Below, one piece after another: positions 52,541 through 61,477 of a stretch of DNA of 64,000 nt. The stretch is from NORP240 sp046047495 (GTDB lineage Bacteria > Pseudomonadota > Gammaproteobacteria > Pseudomonadales > Pseudohongiellaceae), in the NCBI GenBank assembly GCA_046047495.1, contig JBJOHV010000026.1, forward strand, positions 8,275-72,274, read 5' to 3'. The notes under the pieces are model-generated. The model was not told where the DNA came from and did not search any database. It worked only from the letters and a program-made list of their open reading frames with translations. Each line of letters opens with the position of its first letter. Position 1 is the stretch's first letter. A program made the translations under genes and the position numbers.

Positions 52541-53935
52541 ATGTCTCAGTTAGACACCGATACCATTTGCGCCATCGCCACCACCCCAGGCAGGAGTGGT
52601 ATCGGCATTGTGCGTATTTCAGGCCCCGGCTGTCTGTCAATCGCGCAATCCCTGCTGGGGTTCGAACCCTTGGCCCGCCACGCCCATTTCTGCTCGTTCC
52701 GGAATTCGACAGGTCAGGTGGTGGATAACGGCGTGGCCCTTTATTTCCGGGGACCGCATTCATTCACCGGTGAAGACATACTGGAACTGCAGGGACATGG
52801 TGGCCCCGTCGTGCTCGGCTCTTTGCTGCGTTGTGTTACCGGATTCGGTGCCCGGCTTGCCAGGCCCGGTGAATTTTCTGAACGGGCTTTTTTGAATGGC
52901 AAGCTGGATCTGGTCCAACTGGAAGCCATCGCCGATCTCATCGATGCCGGCACGGAACAAGCTGCCCGCTCGGCAGTCGCTACCCTGGAGGGGGTATTTT
53001 CCCGGGCCATAGAATCGCTGGTGTCCCGCATCACGGCTTTGCGGGTCTATATTGAAGCCGCCATAGATTTCAGCGATGAGGACATCGATTTTCTCGCCGA
53101 GGGCAGTGTCCTGGTCACTCTTGAAACCCTGCTTGCTGATCTGGACGAGTTTCTAGGCAAGGCGCGCCAGGGAGCCCTGTTGCGCCATGGAATGCGGGTC
53201 GTCATTGCCGGAGAACCCAATGCTGGCAAATCAAGCCTGCTGAATGGCTTGTCCGGCAGGGATACTGCCATCGTCACCGACATCCCCGGCACTACCCGCG
53301 ATGTGCTGACAGAAGCCATCAATCTCGATGGTCTGCCTCTGCATGTGTTGGACACAGCCGGATTGAGGGACACCAGCGATGCCGTGGAACAGGAAGGTGT
53401 GCGGCGTGCCCGTCAGGCCATCGACTCGGCTGACCAGGTGTTGCTGATCGTTGACGGCAGTGCCTACCCAATGGATGCGGATTCGGTCAAGAATCATCTT
53501 GCCCGCCTGCGGATCCCGGACACCCTGTTGTCGTCAGCTCGCCTGAGCGTGGTGTTCAACAAGATCGATCTGCTGCTTTTGTCCGAACCCGGGGAGCACG
53601 CTGTCGTTTGTGACGGCAAACCGGTTACCGTCATCCACGTGTCCGCCAAAACAGGCGCCGGCCTGGATGAATTGCGGCGGCATCTCAAACACTGCGCCGG
53701 ATACCGGGACGGAGATGCCGGTCAGTTCATCGCCAGAGAGCGGCACATCGATGCCCTGACCCGATGCCGGCAGTCCCTGGCCAATGCCCTGCACCAGCTT
53801 CAGGAGCAGGCCGGCCCTGAGTTGGTGGCTGAGGATCTGCGCATTGCTCAAGGGTGTCTGGGGGAGATCACCGGCAAAGTCAGCAGTGATGACCTGTTGG
53901 GAAAAATTTTCTCCAGCTTCTGCATAGGAAAGTAA
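52541..53935 (+). CDS. mnmE: tRNA modification GTPase MnmE (TrmE)
   Basis: 464 residues. The N-terminal formyl-tetrahydrofolate-binding domain (TICAIATTPGRSGIGIVRISG) is followed by a helical domain into which the G domain is inserted: G1 GEPNAGKSS, G2/G3 DIPGTTRDV and DTAGLRD, G4 NKID. It ends with the conserved FCIGK, whose cysteine is catalytically important. With MnmG it builds the 5-carboxymethylaminomethyl group on wobble uridines. Confidence 0.97.
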   Translation: MSQLDTDTICAIATTPGRSGIGIVRISGPGCLSIAQSLLGFEPLARHAHFCSFRNSTGQVVDNGVALYFRGPHSFTGEDILELQGHGGPVVLGSLLRCVTGFGARLARPGEFSERAFLNGKLDLVQLEAIADLIDAGTEQAARSAVATLEGVFSRAIESLVSRITALRVYIEAAIDFSDEDIDFLAEGSVLVTLETLLADLDEFLGKARQGALLRHGMRVVIAGEPNAGKSSLLNGLSGRDTAIVTDIPGTTRDVLTEAINLDGLPLHVLDTAGLRDTSDAVEQEGVRRARQAIDSADQVLLIVDGSAYPMDADSVKNHLARLRIPDTLLSSARLSVVFNKIDLLLLSEPGEHAVVCDGKPVTVIHVSAKTGAGLDELRRHLKHCAGYRDGDAGQFIARERHIDALTRCRQSLANALHQLQEQAGPELVAEDLRIAQGCLGEITGKVSSDDLLGKIFSSFCIGK

Positions 53936-54366
53936 CAGCTTGTTCAAGGCGCATTGTTGATGCTGCCTTTTGGAGCAAGTTGTGAATTACCCGCGCATAA
54001 CCCAGCCTCTTACTGCGGATAATTTGGGTATGGTTGCCCCGGCTCAATACATGCCGGTGACCACAGCCCATCCTTCCACAAGTCCTCAACCCCCATTACC
54101 GGACCTCATGAAGGCTTACCAACGACCTTATCAAGTGGCTAATGGTCTGATTTCCCGGGTGCTATGGCAGTTATCTACAGAACCTTGCCGTCCTATCTAT
54201 ATCAGTATCAATTATTTCTACTCTAATTCATTACTATCAGTAATCTTGTATTTAAAAGAGTGGCTGGCACAAAGCGCTCATTGTGGTGCGGGCCCAAAAA
54301 CCAGCGGGCTTCTATTTTTTCAATGCCGGCGTATACTTGTCGGCCCTTGAAGCAGACCACGATGCG
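53936..54366. other. Non-coding AT-rich region upstream of mnmG
   Basis: 431 bases without a convincing gene. It contains two 8-of-9 DnaA-box matches (TGTGAATTA at 53981-53989 and TTATCTACA at 54171-54179), an AT-rich stretch at 54190-54256 with TATCAGTA repeated at 54200 and 54235, and a -10-like TATACT at 54332-54337, 30 bases before the mnmG ATG. In Escherichia and Vibrio the origin lies beside mnmG (gidA), so it is an alternative or relic origin. The lack of GATC sites argues against an enterobacterial-type origin. Confidence 0.45.
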
Positions 54367-56259
54367 ATGGACTACAGCAGCGATTTTGATGTGATCGTCG
54401 TCGGCGGCGGCCACGCCGGCACCGAAGCGGCCCTGGCGGCAGCCCGTTGTGGCGTGCGCACACTGCTGGTCACCCACAATGTGGAAACCCTGGGTCAGAT
54501 GTCCTGCAACCCGGCCATCGGCGGTATCGGTAAGAGTCACCTGGTGCGGGAAATCGATGCCCTGGGCGGCGCCATGGCCCGCGCCACTGACCAGGCGGGG
54601 ATTCAGTTCCGGATTCTCAATGCCAGCAAAGGCCCAGCCGTGCGGGCTACCCGCGCCCAGGCAGACCGGGTGCTTTACAAGGCGGCCATCCGGCAGCGGC
54701 TGGAAACCCAGCCCAATCTGCAGATCTTCCAGCAGGCTGTGGATGATCTGATCATCGAGGGCGAGCGGGTCACCGGTGTGGTTACCCAGATGGGGCTGCG
54801 GTTTCATGCCGCCACCGTCGTACTGACCACCGGCACGTTTCTGGGAGGCAGGATTCATGTGGGGCTTGAGAACGCCGCGGGTGGTCGGGCCGGGGATCCA
54901 CCGTCCATCGCCCTGGCCAGGCGCCTGCGGGAATTGCCGTTTAGGGTAGCCCGGCTGAAAACCGGTACACCGCCGCGCATAGATGCCCGATCCGTGGATT
55001 TCTCCGTCATGCAAATTCAGCATGGCGACGAACCGGCTCCGGTGATGTCCTTCCTCGGTCGGGTCGAGGATCATCCCCGCCAGATACCCTGTTACATCAC
55101 CGCCACCAACGAGCGCTGTCACGACATCATCCGCGGTGGACTGGATCGCTCTCCCATGTATACCGGAGTCATTGAAGGCATTGGACCCCGCTATTGTCCA
55201 TCCATCGAAGACAAGGTGATGCGGTTTGCCGACAAAACCTCCCACCAGATATTCGTGGAGCCGGAAGGCCTCAACACTCACGAGCTGTATCCCAATGGCA
55301 TCTCCACCAGCCTGCCATTCGACGTGCAGTTGGCCATGGTGCGGCAGATCCGTGGATTCGAGAACGCCCATATTACCCGCCCTGGCTACGCCATCGAGTA
55401 TGACTTTTTCGATCCCCGTGACCTGCACTACTCCCTGGAGACCCGGTTTATCAGGGGACTGTACTTCGCCGGTCAGATCAATGGCACCACCGGTTATGAG
55501 GAGGCGGCAGCACAGGGGTTGCTGGCCGGACTCAATGCCGCCCTGGCGGCACAGGGTCGCGAACCCTGGACCCCCCGCCGGGATCAGGCCTATATCGGTG
55601 TACTGGTGGATGACCTCATCACCCTCGGTACCACCGAGCCCTATCGCATGTTCACCAGCCGGGCGGAGTATCGTCTGACCCTGCGGGAAGACAATGCCGA
55701 TCAGCGTCTCACGGCGATTGGTCGGGACCTGGGTCTGGTGGATGACGAACGCTGGGTCCATTTCTGCGACAAGCAGGAGGCGATTCAGCGGCAAATGCAG
55801 TATCTGCGCAGCACCTGGATCCAGCCCCAGACCCCCCGGGGTGAGGCAGTCAATCGCCTGCTGGAACAACCCATGACCAGGGAGTACAGCCTGGCGGATC
55901 TGCTGGCGCGGCCACGGGTAACTTACCTCGCCTTGTGTGAAGCCCTGCAGCTGCCACTGACGGCAGCCGACCGCCAGATTGGCGAGCAGGCGGAGATTCA
56001 GTTGAAATACCAGGGCTACATCGACCGTCAACAGGATGAGATCGAAAAATTGAAGCGCCAGGAAAACACGGCGCTGCCGGCGGATTTTGACTATCAGTCC
56101 ATCTCCGGACTATCGGCGGAACTCAAGCAGAAGCTGATGGCCCAACGCCCGGACAACATCGGCCGGGCAGCCCGGATCCCAGGCATGACGCCGGCGGCCA
56201 TCTCCCTGTTGCTGATTTATCTAAAGAAGCATCAAAGTCAGTCCCGCAAAGCTGGCTAG
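54367..56259 (+). CDS. mnmG: tRNA uridine-5-carboxymethylaminomethyl modification enzyme MnmG (GidA)
   Basis: 630 residues from the ATG at 54367. The FAD-binding loop DVIVVGGGHAGTEAALAAAR, MSCNPAIGGIGKSHLVREIDALGG, KTGTPPRID and YCPSIEDKV are diagnostic, and the C-terminal helical domain for MnmE and tRNA contact ends in the usual way. It supplies the flavin and NADH chemistry to the MnmEG complex. Confidence 0.98.
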   Translation: MDYSSDFDVIVVGGGHAGTEAALAAARCGVRTLLVTHNVETLGQMSCNPAIGGIGKSHLVREIDALGGAMARATDQAGIQFRILNASKGPAVRATRAQADRVLYKAAIRQRLETQPNLQIFQQAVDDLIIEGERVTGVVTQMGLRFHAATVVLTTGTFLGGRIHVGLENAAGGRAGDPPSIALARRLRELPFRVARLKTGTPPRIDARSVDFSVMQIQHGDEPAPVMSFLGRVEDHPRQIPCYITATNERCHDIIRGGLDRSPMYTGVIEGIGPRYCPSIEDKVMRFADKTSHQIFVEPEGLNTHELYPNGISTSLPFDVQLAMVRQIRGFENAHITRPGYAIEYDFFDPRDLHYSLETRFIRGLYFAGQINGTTGYEEAAAQGLLAGLNAALAAQGREPWTPRRDQAYIGVLVDDLITLGTTEPYRMFTSRAEYRLTLREDNADQRLTAIGRDLGLVDDERWVHFCDKQEAIQRQMQYLRSTWIQPQTPRGEAVNRLLEQPMTREYSLADLLARPRVTYLALCEALQLPLTAADRQIGEQAEIQLKYQGYIDRQQDEIEKLKRQENTALPADFDYQSISGLSAELKQKLMAQRPDNIGRAARIPGMTPAAISLLLIYLKKHQSQSRKAG

Positions 56260-56275
56260 GCGCTGTCACCTGCCG

Positions 56276-56917
56276 ATGACATCGCTCGAAACCCGGCTCG
56301 TTTCAGGTCTGCAGGCACTGGGAATACCCACCTCGGATGCCCAGAGGCAGAAGCTGCTACATTTTCTGCAATTGCTGCAGAAGTGGAACACCGCATTCAA
56401 TCTCAGCGCAGTGCGGGATCCCTTGGAGATGGTGGGCCGGCACCTGCTGGACAGCCTGACCCTGCAAGCCTGGCTGGGGGACAGCCGGCTGATTCTTGAT
56501 GTGGGCAGCGGCGCCGGCCTGCCGGGAATCCCCCTGGCCATCATGAATCCGGACAAATCCTTCGTGCTGCTGGACAGTAACGGCAAGAAAACCCGCTTCC
56601 TTTTTCAGGCGAAACTGGCCCTGGAACTGCCCAACATCACGGTGGAAAATAGTAGAATCGAGCACTATCAAAGTCCGGGGCAAATTGATATCGTGACTTG
56701 CCGCGCCGTTTCCAGCCTGTCGGGAATTGTTGCATCATGCGGCCATTTGATAACAAAAAACACCCGTTTACTGGCTATGAAGGCTGAGTATCCAGGCGGC
56801 GAAATCGCCGAGTTGCCGCCGGAATTTCAGGTTACCGCCGTCACCGCCGTCACATGGCCAGGCAGCCAGGCAGCCAGGCATATCGTCGAAGTACGACGAT
56901 GGGAGCAGTCCAATTGA
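56276..56917 (+). CDS. rsmG: 16S rRNA m7G527 methyltransferase RsmG (GidB)
   Basis: 213 residues. The SAM-binding loop LDVGSGAGLPGIPLAI, the preceding NLSAVRDPLEMVGRHLLDSL segment and TCRAVSSL identify RsmG. It methylates G527 of 16S rRNA. It starts 17 bases after mnmG and its stop overlaps the likely TTG start of parA (TTGA). Confidence 0.96.
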   Translation: MTSLETRLVSGLQALGIPTSDAQRQKLLHFLQLLQKWNTAFNLSAVRDPLEMVGRHLLDSLTLQAWLGDSRLILDVGSGAGLPGIPLAIMNPDKSFVLLDSNGKKTRFLFQAKLALELPNITVENSRIEHYQSPGQIDIVTCRAVSSLSGIVASCGHLITKNTRLLAMKAEYPGGEIAELPPEFQVTAVTAVTWPGSQAARHIVEVRRWEQSN

Positions 56918-57702
56918 GCAGAGTTCTAGCAGTCGCCAATCAGAAGGGCGGTGTGGGCAAGACCACCACCTCGGTCAACCTGGCCGCATCCCTGAATGCC
57001 ACGAAAAAATCCGTGTTGCTGATCGATCTGGACCCACAGGGCAACGCCACCACCGGCAGCGGGGTGAACAAGAGCGCCCTGGAGTACACCATTTATGAGG
57101 TATTGACCGGCCAGCAGCCTTTTGATGCGGTCGTCGTGCGCCCGGAAGAGGCGGACTACGACCTGCTGCCAGCCCACGGCGACCTCACCGCCGCGGAAGT
57201 GGAGCTGCTGCAGTCCCCCAACCGGGAGACCCGGCTGCGCACCATCGTGGAGGGCATTCGGGACCGCTATGACTTTGTGGTGATCGATTGCCCGCCGTCC
57301 CTCAACATGCTGACGGTCAACGCCCTGGTGGCGGCAGACGGTGTGCTGATTCCCATGCAATGCGAGTTTTATGCCCTGGAGGGATTGTCGGCCCTGATGG
57401 ACACCATCTCGGCGATCAGTGAAACACTCAATCCCAATTTGAAGATCGAGGGCATCTTGCGCACCATGTACGATCCGCGCAACAAACTGACCACTGAGGT
57501 GAATGGCCAGCTGTTCAATTATTTTGGTGACCGGGTGTATCGCACCGTGGTGCCACGCAATGTGCGTCTGGCGGAGGCTCCCAGTTTTGGCATGCCGGTG
57601 ATCAAGTACGATCGCCAGTCCCGCGGAGCCATTGCCTATCTGGCCGTGGCAGGCGAAGTGTTGCGCCGCACGGATGAACTGATACGAGCCGCGGCACCGT
57701 AG
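56914..57702 (+). CDS. parA: Chromosome partitioning ATPase ParA (Soj)
   Basis: 262 residues from the TTG at 56914, placed 8 bases after GGGAG. The deviant Walker A KGGVGKTTT (11-19) includes the signature lysine, and DLDPQGNAT and VVIDCPPSLNMLT follow. Lack of an N-terminal DNA-binding domain marks the chromosomal type Ia-like short form. It binds DNA nonspecifically as an ATP dimer and moves ParB-parS complexes. The parS sites are found about 10-11 kb to the left, inside recF. Confidence 0.96.
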   Translation: MSRVLAVANQKGGVGKTTTSVNLAASLNATKKSVLLIDLDPQGNATTGSGVNKSALEYTIYEVLTGQQPFDAVVVRPEEADYDLLPAHGDLTAAEVELLQSPNRETRLRTIVEGIRDRYDFVVIDCPPSLNMLTVNALVAADGVLIPMQCEFYALEGLSALMDTISAISETLNPNLKIEGILRTMYDPRNKLTTEVNGQLFNYFGDRVYRTVVPRNVRLAEAPSFGMPVIKYDRQSRGAIAYLAVAGEVLRRTDELIRAAAP

Positions 57703-57727
57703 CCGCCGCACCCTAGATGGAACCCCC

Positions 57728-58681
57728 ATGACGGTAAAGAAAAAACTGGGCAGGGGATTGGATGCGTTGCTGTCCAATGCCAACTCCGAAAAAATGGCTT
57801 CACTGCTTGGCAATGACCCCCAACCCCGACCCACAGCACCCGCACCCGTGTCAGGCAATGGCCTTGATACACAACCCCCAAGCGCGGCGCCCCTGGCGGA
57901 CCGGGATGGGGATCTGCGCCATATTCCCATCGACCTGATCCAGCCGGGCAAATACCAGCCCCGCACCGACATGCATCCGGCGGCCCTGGAAGAGCTGGCC
58001 AGCTCCATTCGCCGCCAGGGTGTGATGCAGCCCATCGTGGTGCGGCCGATCGACGCCAACCGCTACGAAATCATCGCCGGTGAGCGCCGCTGGCGTGCCA
58101 GCCAGTTGGCGGAGTTGCATACCATACCCGCCATCATCAAACCCGTAAGCGACGAATCCGCCATCGCCATGTCGCTGATCGAAAATATCCAGCGGGAAAA
58201 TCTCAACCCCATTGAAGAGGCCATGGCGCTGAAGCGCCTGCAGGACGAGTTCCATCTGACCCAGCAGGAGGTGGCCGATGCGGTCGGCAAGTCACGCGCC
58301 ACGGTCACCAACCTCATCCGCCTGATCGGCCTCAGCCACGATGTGCGCAAAATGCTGGAACATGGGGATCTGGAAATGGGCCATGCCCGAGCCCTGTTGT
58401 CACTGCCCGATCTGCAACAGTCCGAGGCGGCCCGTGTGGTCGCAGGCAAGGGACTGTCCGTGCGGCAAACCGAATCCCTGGTCCGGCGTCTGATTGCGGG
58501 AGCGGGGACACACAAGCACAAACCCGTCATGGACCCGGACATCAAGCACCTGGAAGAGAGTTTGTCCGATAAACTGGGCGCCAGGGTTATGATCCAGCAC
58601 ACCGCCAAGGGCAAGGGCAAACTGATCCTGAAATACAACAGCCTGGATGAACTGGACGGCATTCTGGCCCACATTAACTAG
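57728..58681 (+). CDS. parB: Chromosome partitioning protein ParB (Spo0J)
   Basis: 317 residues. MTVKKKLGRGLDALL is the ParA-stimulating N-terminus, followed by a flexible Pro-rich linker (~25-60). The CTPase domain has IPIDLIQPGKYQPR, SSIRRQGVMQPIVV, IIAGERRWRASQLA and SLIENIQRENLNPIEEA. The helix-turn-helix (LTQQEVADAVGKSRATVTNLIRL) reads parS, and the C-terminal region dimerises. It should load on the two sites in recF and slide as a CTP clamp. Confidence 0.97.
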   Translation: MTVKKKLGRGLDALLSNANSEKMASLLGNDPQPRPTAPAPVSGNGLDTQPPSAAPLADRDGDLRHIPIDLIQPGKYQPRTDMHPAALEELASSIRRQGVMQPIVVRPIDANRYEIIAGERRWRASQLAELHTIPAIIKPVSDESAIAMSLIENIQRENLNPIEEAMALKRLQDEFHLTQQEVADAVGKSRATVTNLIRLIGLSHDVRKMLEHGDLEMGHARALLSLPDLQQSEAARVVAGKGLSVRQTESLVRRLIAGAGTHKHKPVMDPDIKHLEESLSDKLGARVMIQHTAKGKGKLILKYNSLDELDGILAHIN

Positions 58682-58706
58682 CCCTGTTTCCGGCGTGTTT
58701 TTCGAG

Positions 58707-58735
58707 TTGCTTAGGGTAGTCAAACTCCCTATAAT
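58707..58735 (+). promoter_or_regulatory. Sigma-70 promoter of the atp operon
   Basis: TTGCTT (58707-58712), a 17-base spacer and a perfect TATAAT (58730-58735). Transcription would begin near 58742, about 60 bases before atpI. It is the strongest promoter match I found in the window. Confidence 0.85.
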
Positions 58736-58800
58736 TCGCGGCTTTGGAAGGCAGCGAGCGCGCTTGATCAGGGTTCCCGTAATCCATTCCTGACCGCAAC

Positions 58801-59196
58801 GTGTCCACCATTGAAGTCCCTTTTATCCACAGGATGATAGCCGGCCAGTTCGCTGTTGTTGGTGTTGTGACAGCGGGCGCATGGATGTTGCTGGGTTGGA
58901 CCAGCGCCTATTCCGTTCTGCTGGGTGGATTGATTTGTGCGGTTCCCAATGCCTATTTCAGTGTGCGGGCATTTCGGCATCGCGGGGCCGGCTCGGCAGG
59001 CCGCATCGTCAGGGACTTTTATGTCGGTGAGGCGATCAAGCTGCTGTTGGCGGCGGCCGGGTTCGCATTGACCTTTGTCTATGTGAAGCCTCTCAACGCC
59101 GCCTTGTTGTTTGCGGCCTATGGCATCGTATTTTTAAGTGGGTTGGCAGTGTTGATCCTATCGACGACTGCCGGGAAACAGAAACTGAAGCATTAA
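58801..59196 (+). CDS. atpI: ATP synthase accessory protein AtpI
   Basis: 131 residues from a GTG at 58801; ATG at 58834 is a possible alternative. Four hydrophobic helices (AVVGVVTAGAWMLLG, SVLLGGLICAVPNAYF, AIKLLLAAAGFALTFVYV, LFAAYGIVFLSGLAVLIL) with a basic loop fit the AtpI family, which helps assemble the c-ring. A perfect DnaA box sequence, TTATCCACA, falls at 58823-58831 inside the gene, possibly by chance. Confidence 0.9.
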   Translation: MSTIEVPFIHRMIAGQFAVVGVVTAGAWMLLGWTSAYSVLLGGLICAVPNAYFSVRAFRHRGAGSAGRIVRDFYVGEAIKLLLAAAGFALTFVYVKPLNAALLFAAYGIVFLSGLAVLILSTTAGKQKLKH

Positions 59197-59217
59197 CCAA
59201 CGTAACGAACCGACAAC

Positions 59218-60081
59218 GTGGCAGAATCTCACGCAACTGAAGCAGCACACGGCGCCGAGCCGGTTTACGCCTCCGCAACCGAGTATGTCCAGCATCACCT
59301 GGGCTTTTTGACCTTCGGCAAGACCCACGACGGCAGCTGGGGTTTTGCCCACTCAGTGGAAGAGGCCGCGGAAATGGGCTTCTGGGCCATCAACGTGGAT
59401 TCCATGATGATTTCCCTGTTGCTGGGGGTGCTGTTCCTGGGACTTTTCCGCTTCGTCATTTCCAAAGCCAGCTCCGGCGTGCCGGGTGGCATGCAGAACT
59501 TCATCGAAGTCATCGTGGAGATGGTGCAGACCAACGTCAAAAACAGCTTCTATGCCAAGAATGACCTGATCGGTCCCCTGGCGCTGACGATTTTCTGTTG
59601 GATCTTCCTGATGAACACCATGGACCTTGTCCCGGTGGACTGGATCCCCCTGCTGGCCCAGACCATTGCGGGCGATCCCCACCTGTACTTCAAGGCCGTC
59701 CCTACCACCGACCTCAATATCACCCTGGGCTTCGCGGTCAGCGTGTTCTTCCTCATCATTTACTACAGCATCAAGATCAAGGGTCTGGGCGGCTTCCTCG
59801 GGGAGTTTGCCTTCCACCCCTTCGGCAAATGGGCGCTGCCCCTGAATCTATTGCTGGAGCTGCCGGGATTCCTGGCCAAACCCGTCTCACTGGCGCTGCG
59901 ACTCTACGGCAACTTCTTCGCCGGCGAGGTGATATTCCTGGTTATCGCCCTGGTGGGCTATTGGCAGTTGCCCCTGCATTTCGGCTGGGCTGTGTTCCAC
60001 ATCCTGGTGGTGACCCTGCAGGCGTACCTGTTCATGATGCTGACCATCGTGTACCTGAACCAGGCCCATACCACCCATTAA
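59218..60081 (+). CDS. atpB: ATP synthase Fo subunit a
   Basis: 287 residues from a GTG at 59218. Five to six transmembrane helices, with the essential arginine R228 in KPVSLALRLYGNFFAGEVIF. A hydrophilic His/Glu-rich start (AESHATEAAHGAEP) precedes the first helix. It forms the two half-channels that pass protons to and from the c-ring. 21 bases after atpI. Confidence 0.97.
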   Translation: MAESHATEAAHGAEPVYASATEYVQHHLGFLTFGKTHDGSWGFAHSVEEAAEMGFWAINVDSMMISLLLGVLFLGLFRFVISKASSGVPGGMQNFIEVIVEMVQTNVKNSFYAKNDLIGPLALTIFCWIFLMNTMDLVPVDWIPLLAQTIAGDPHLYFKAVPTTDLNITLGFAVSVFFLIIYYSIKIKGLGGFLGEFAFHPFGKWALPLNLLLELPGFLAKPVSLALRLYGNFFAGEVIFLVIALVGYWQLPLHFGWAVFHILVVTLQAYLFMMLTIVYLNQAHTTH

Positions 60082-60128
60082 CCCTAAATCACCAACTGTA
60101 AGATCCTTTGTAAAATCTGGAGACAAAA

Positions 60129-60371
60129 ATGGAAACTGTACAGGCTTTTTCACTGATCGCTGCCGCCATCATCTTCGGCATCTGCGGAGCTGGCACTGCG
60201 GTCGCTTTCGGTAATCTTGGTGGCAAGCTGATCGAAAGCTCAGCCCGTCAGCCGGAACTGTCACCCAAACTGCAAACCCAGTTCTTCCTGGTTGCCGCAT
60301 TCGTGGACGTAATCTCCATCATCGGCGTGGGTATGGCGTTCCTGTTCATCTTCGCCAACCCGTTCGTGTGA
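60129..60371 (+). CDS. atpE: ATP synthase Fo subunit c
   Basis: 80 residues forming a helical hairpin. The proton-carrying carboxylate is D60 in AAFVDVISIIGVGMAF, and the polar loop SSARQPEL contacts F1. It has an aspartate rather than a glutamate and lacks the Gln/Glu set of Na+-type c subunits, so a proton-driven enzyme is expected. GGAG precedes the ATG. Confidence 0.97.
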   Translation: METVQAFSLIAAAIIFGICGAGTAVAFGNLGGKLIESSARQPELSPKLQTQFFLVAAFVDVISIIGVGMAFLFIFANPFV

Positions 60372-60429
60372 TCCAACCGGTTCGCCGGCAAGCGATCAGC
60401 ACGGGCAGACCACAATTGGGGGTAGGTGA

Positions 60430-60900
60430 ATGAATCTAAACGCAACCATCATCGGGCAATCCATCGCATTTGCGGTGTTTGTCTGGTTCTGCATGAAGTA
60501 TGTGTGGCCACCCATAACCGCGATCCTGGAAGAGCGGCAGCGCAAGATTGCCGAAGGCCTCGAGGCGGCAGACCGTGCCCAGCGTGATCTGGGTCTGGCC
60601 CAGAACAAAGCTGCCGACGAGCTGCGGGAAGCCAAGAAGCAGGGTGCCGAGATCATCGAGCTCGCCAACAAGCGGGCCGCGCAGATCATCGATGAGGCCA
60701 AGGAAAAGGCCCGCGAGGAAGGCCAGCGGCTGATAGCCGCCGCCAATGCGGAAATCGATCAGGAGGTGCATCGCGCCAAGGAGGCTCTGCGCAAGCAGGT
60801 GGCCGCCATCGCCATCGCCGGTGCCGAGAAAATCCTGGAAAAATCCATCGATCAGGCCGCCAACGAAGACCTGGTCAACAAGCTCGCGTCCGAACTCTGA
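60430..60900 (+). CDS. atpF: ATP synthase Fo subunit b
   Basis: 156 residues, the typical length. One N-terminal membrane helix (IIGQSIAFAVFVWFCMKYVWPPI) leads into a long, Ala/Lys/Glu-rich amphipathic helix that dimerises into the peripheral stalk. The C-terminal end binds the delta subunit. 58 bases after atpE. Confidence 0.97.
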   Translation: MNLNATIIGQSIAFAVFVWFCMKYVWPPITAILEERQRKIAEGLEAADRAQRDLGLAQNKAADELREAKKQGAEIIELANKRAAQIIDEAKEKAREEGQRLIAAANAEIDQEVHRAKEALRKQVAAIAIAGAEKILEKSIDQAANEDLVNKLASEL

Positions 60901-60914
60901 ATGGTCCCTAGCCC

Positions 60915-61451
60915 ATGGCCGATTTAATTACCCTCGCCAGACCCTATGCCAAAGCCGCCTTCCAGGTGGCTCTGGCGGAAGGCGACCTGGCGCGCTGGTC
61001 CAAGATGCTGGCCCTGGCGGCTGCCGTCAGCAAGGTCGATCAGGTCAGGGCCATCCTGACCAGCCCCAGCTTCTCGGCCCCCCAGCTGGCCGCCACCGTG
61101 GTGGATATCTGTGGTGACGAGCTCAACCAGAAAGGACGCAACTTCATCAGTCTGCTGGCGGAAAACAAGCGCCTCAATCTGCTGACGGAGATTTCGTCAC
61201 TTTACGAGCAGCTCAAGGCCCAGCAGGAAAAATCCGTGGATGTGGAAATCACCACGGCCTATGCCATCAATGCCGCCACGGCGGACAGCCTGGCTGCCGC
61301 GTTGAACAAGCGCCTGCAGCGGGACATCAAGCTGAGCACCAGCGTCGACAAAGGGTTGATCGGCGGCGCCGTGATCAAGGCCGGTGACATGGTCATCGAC
61401 AATTCCGTTCGCGGCAAATTGAACAAATTAGCTGAAGCAATGAACGCCTGA
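60915..61451 (+). CDS. atpH: ATP synthase F1 subunit delta
   Basis: 178 residues. ITLARPYAKAAFQVALAEGDLARWSKML opens an N-terminal six-helix bundle that binds the alpha subunits, and the C-terminal segment STSVDKGLIGGAVIKAGDMVIDNSVRGKLNKL is the OSCP/delta signature. It joins the peripheral stalk to the F1 head. Confidence 0.97.
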   Translation: MADLITLARPYAKAAFQVALAEGDLARWSKMLALAAAVSKVDQVRAILTSPSFSAPQLAATVVDICGDELNQKGRNFISLLAENKRLNLLTEISSLYEQLKAQQEKSVDVEITTAYAINAATADSLAAALNKRLQRDIKLSTSVDKGLIGGAVIKAGDMVIDNSVRGKLNKLAEAMNA

Positions 61452-61477
61452 TCTGAATCAGGCACAAGGAACCAAGC

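Noticed and set aside
53970..54350. A possible 126-residue protein in the mnmE-mnmG gap
   Set aside because: No ribosome site, unusual composition, no domain, and it covers the AT-rich tract and the likely mnmG promoter.
54223..56031. A 602-codon open frame antisense to mnmG
   Set aside because: Same reasoning: mnmG is complete and conserved on the other strand, and the antisense product is compositionally odd.
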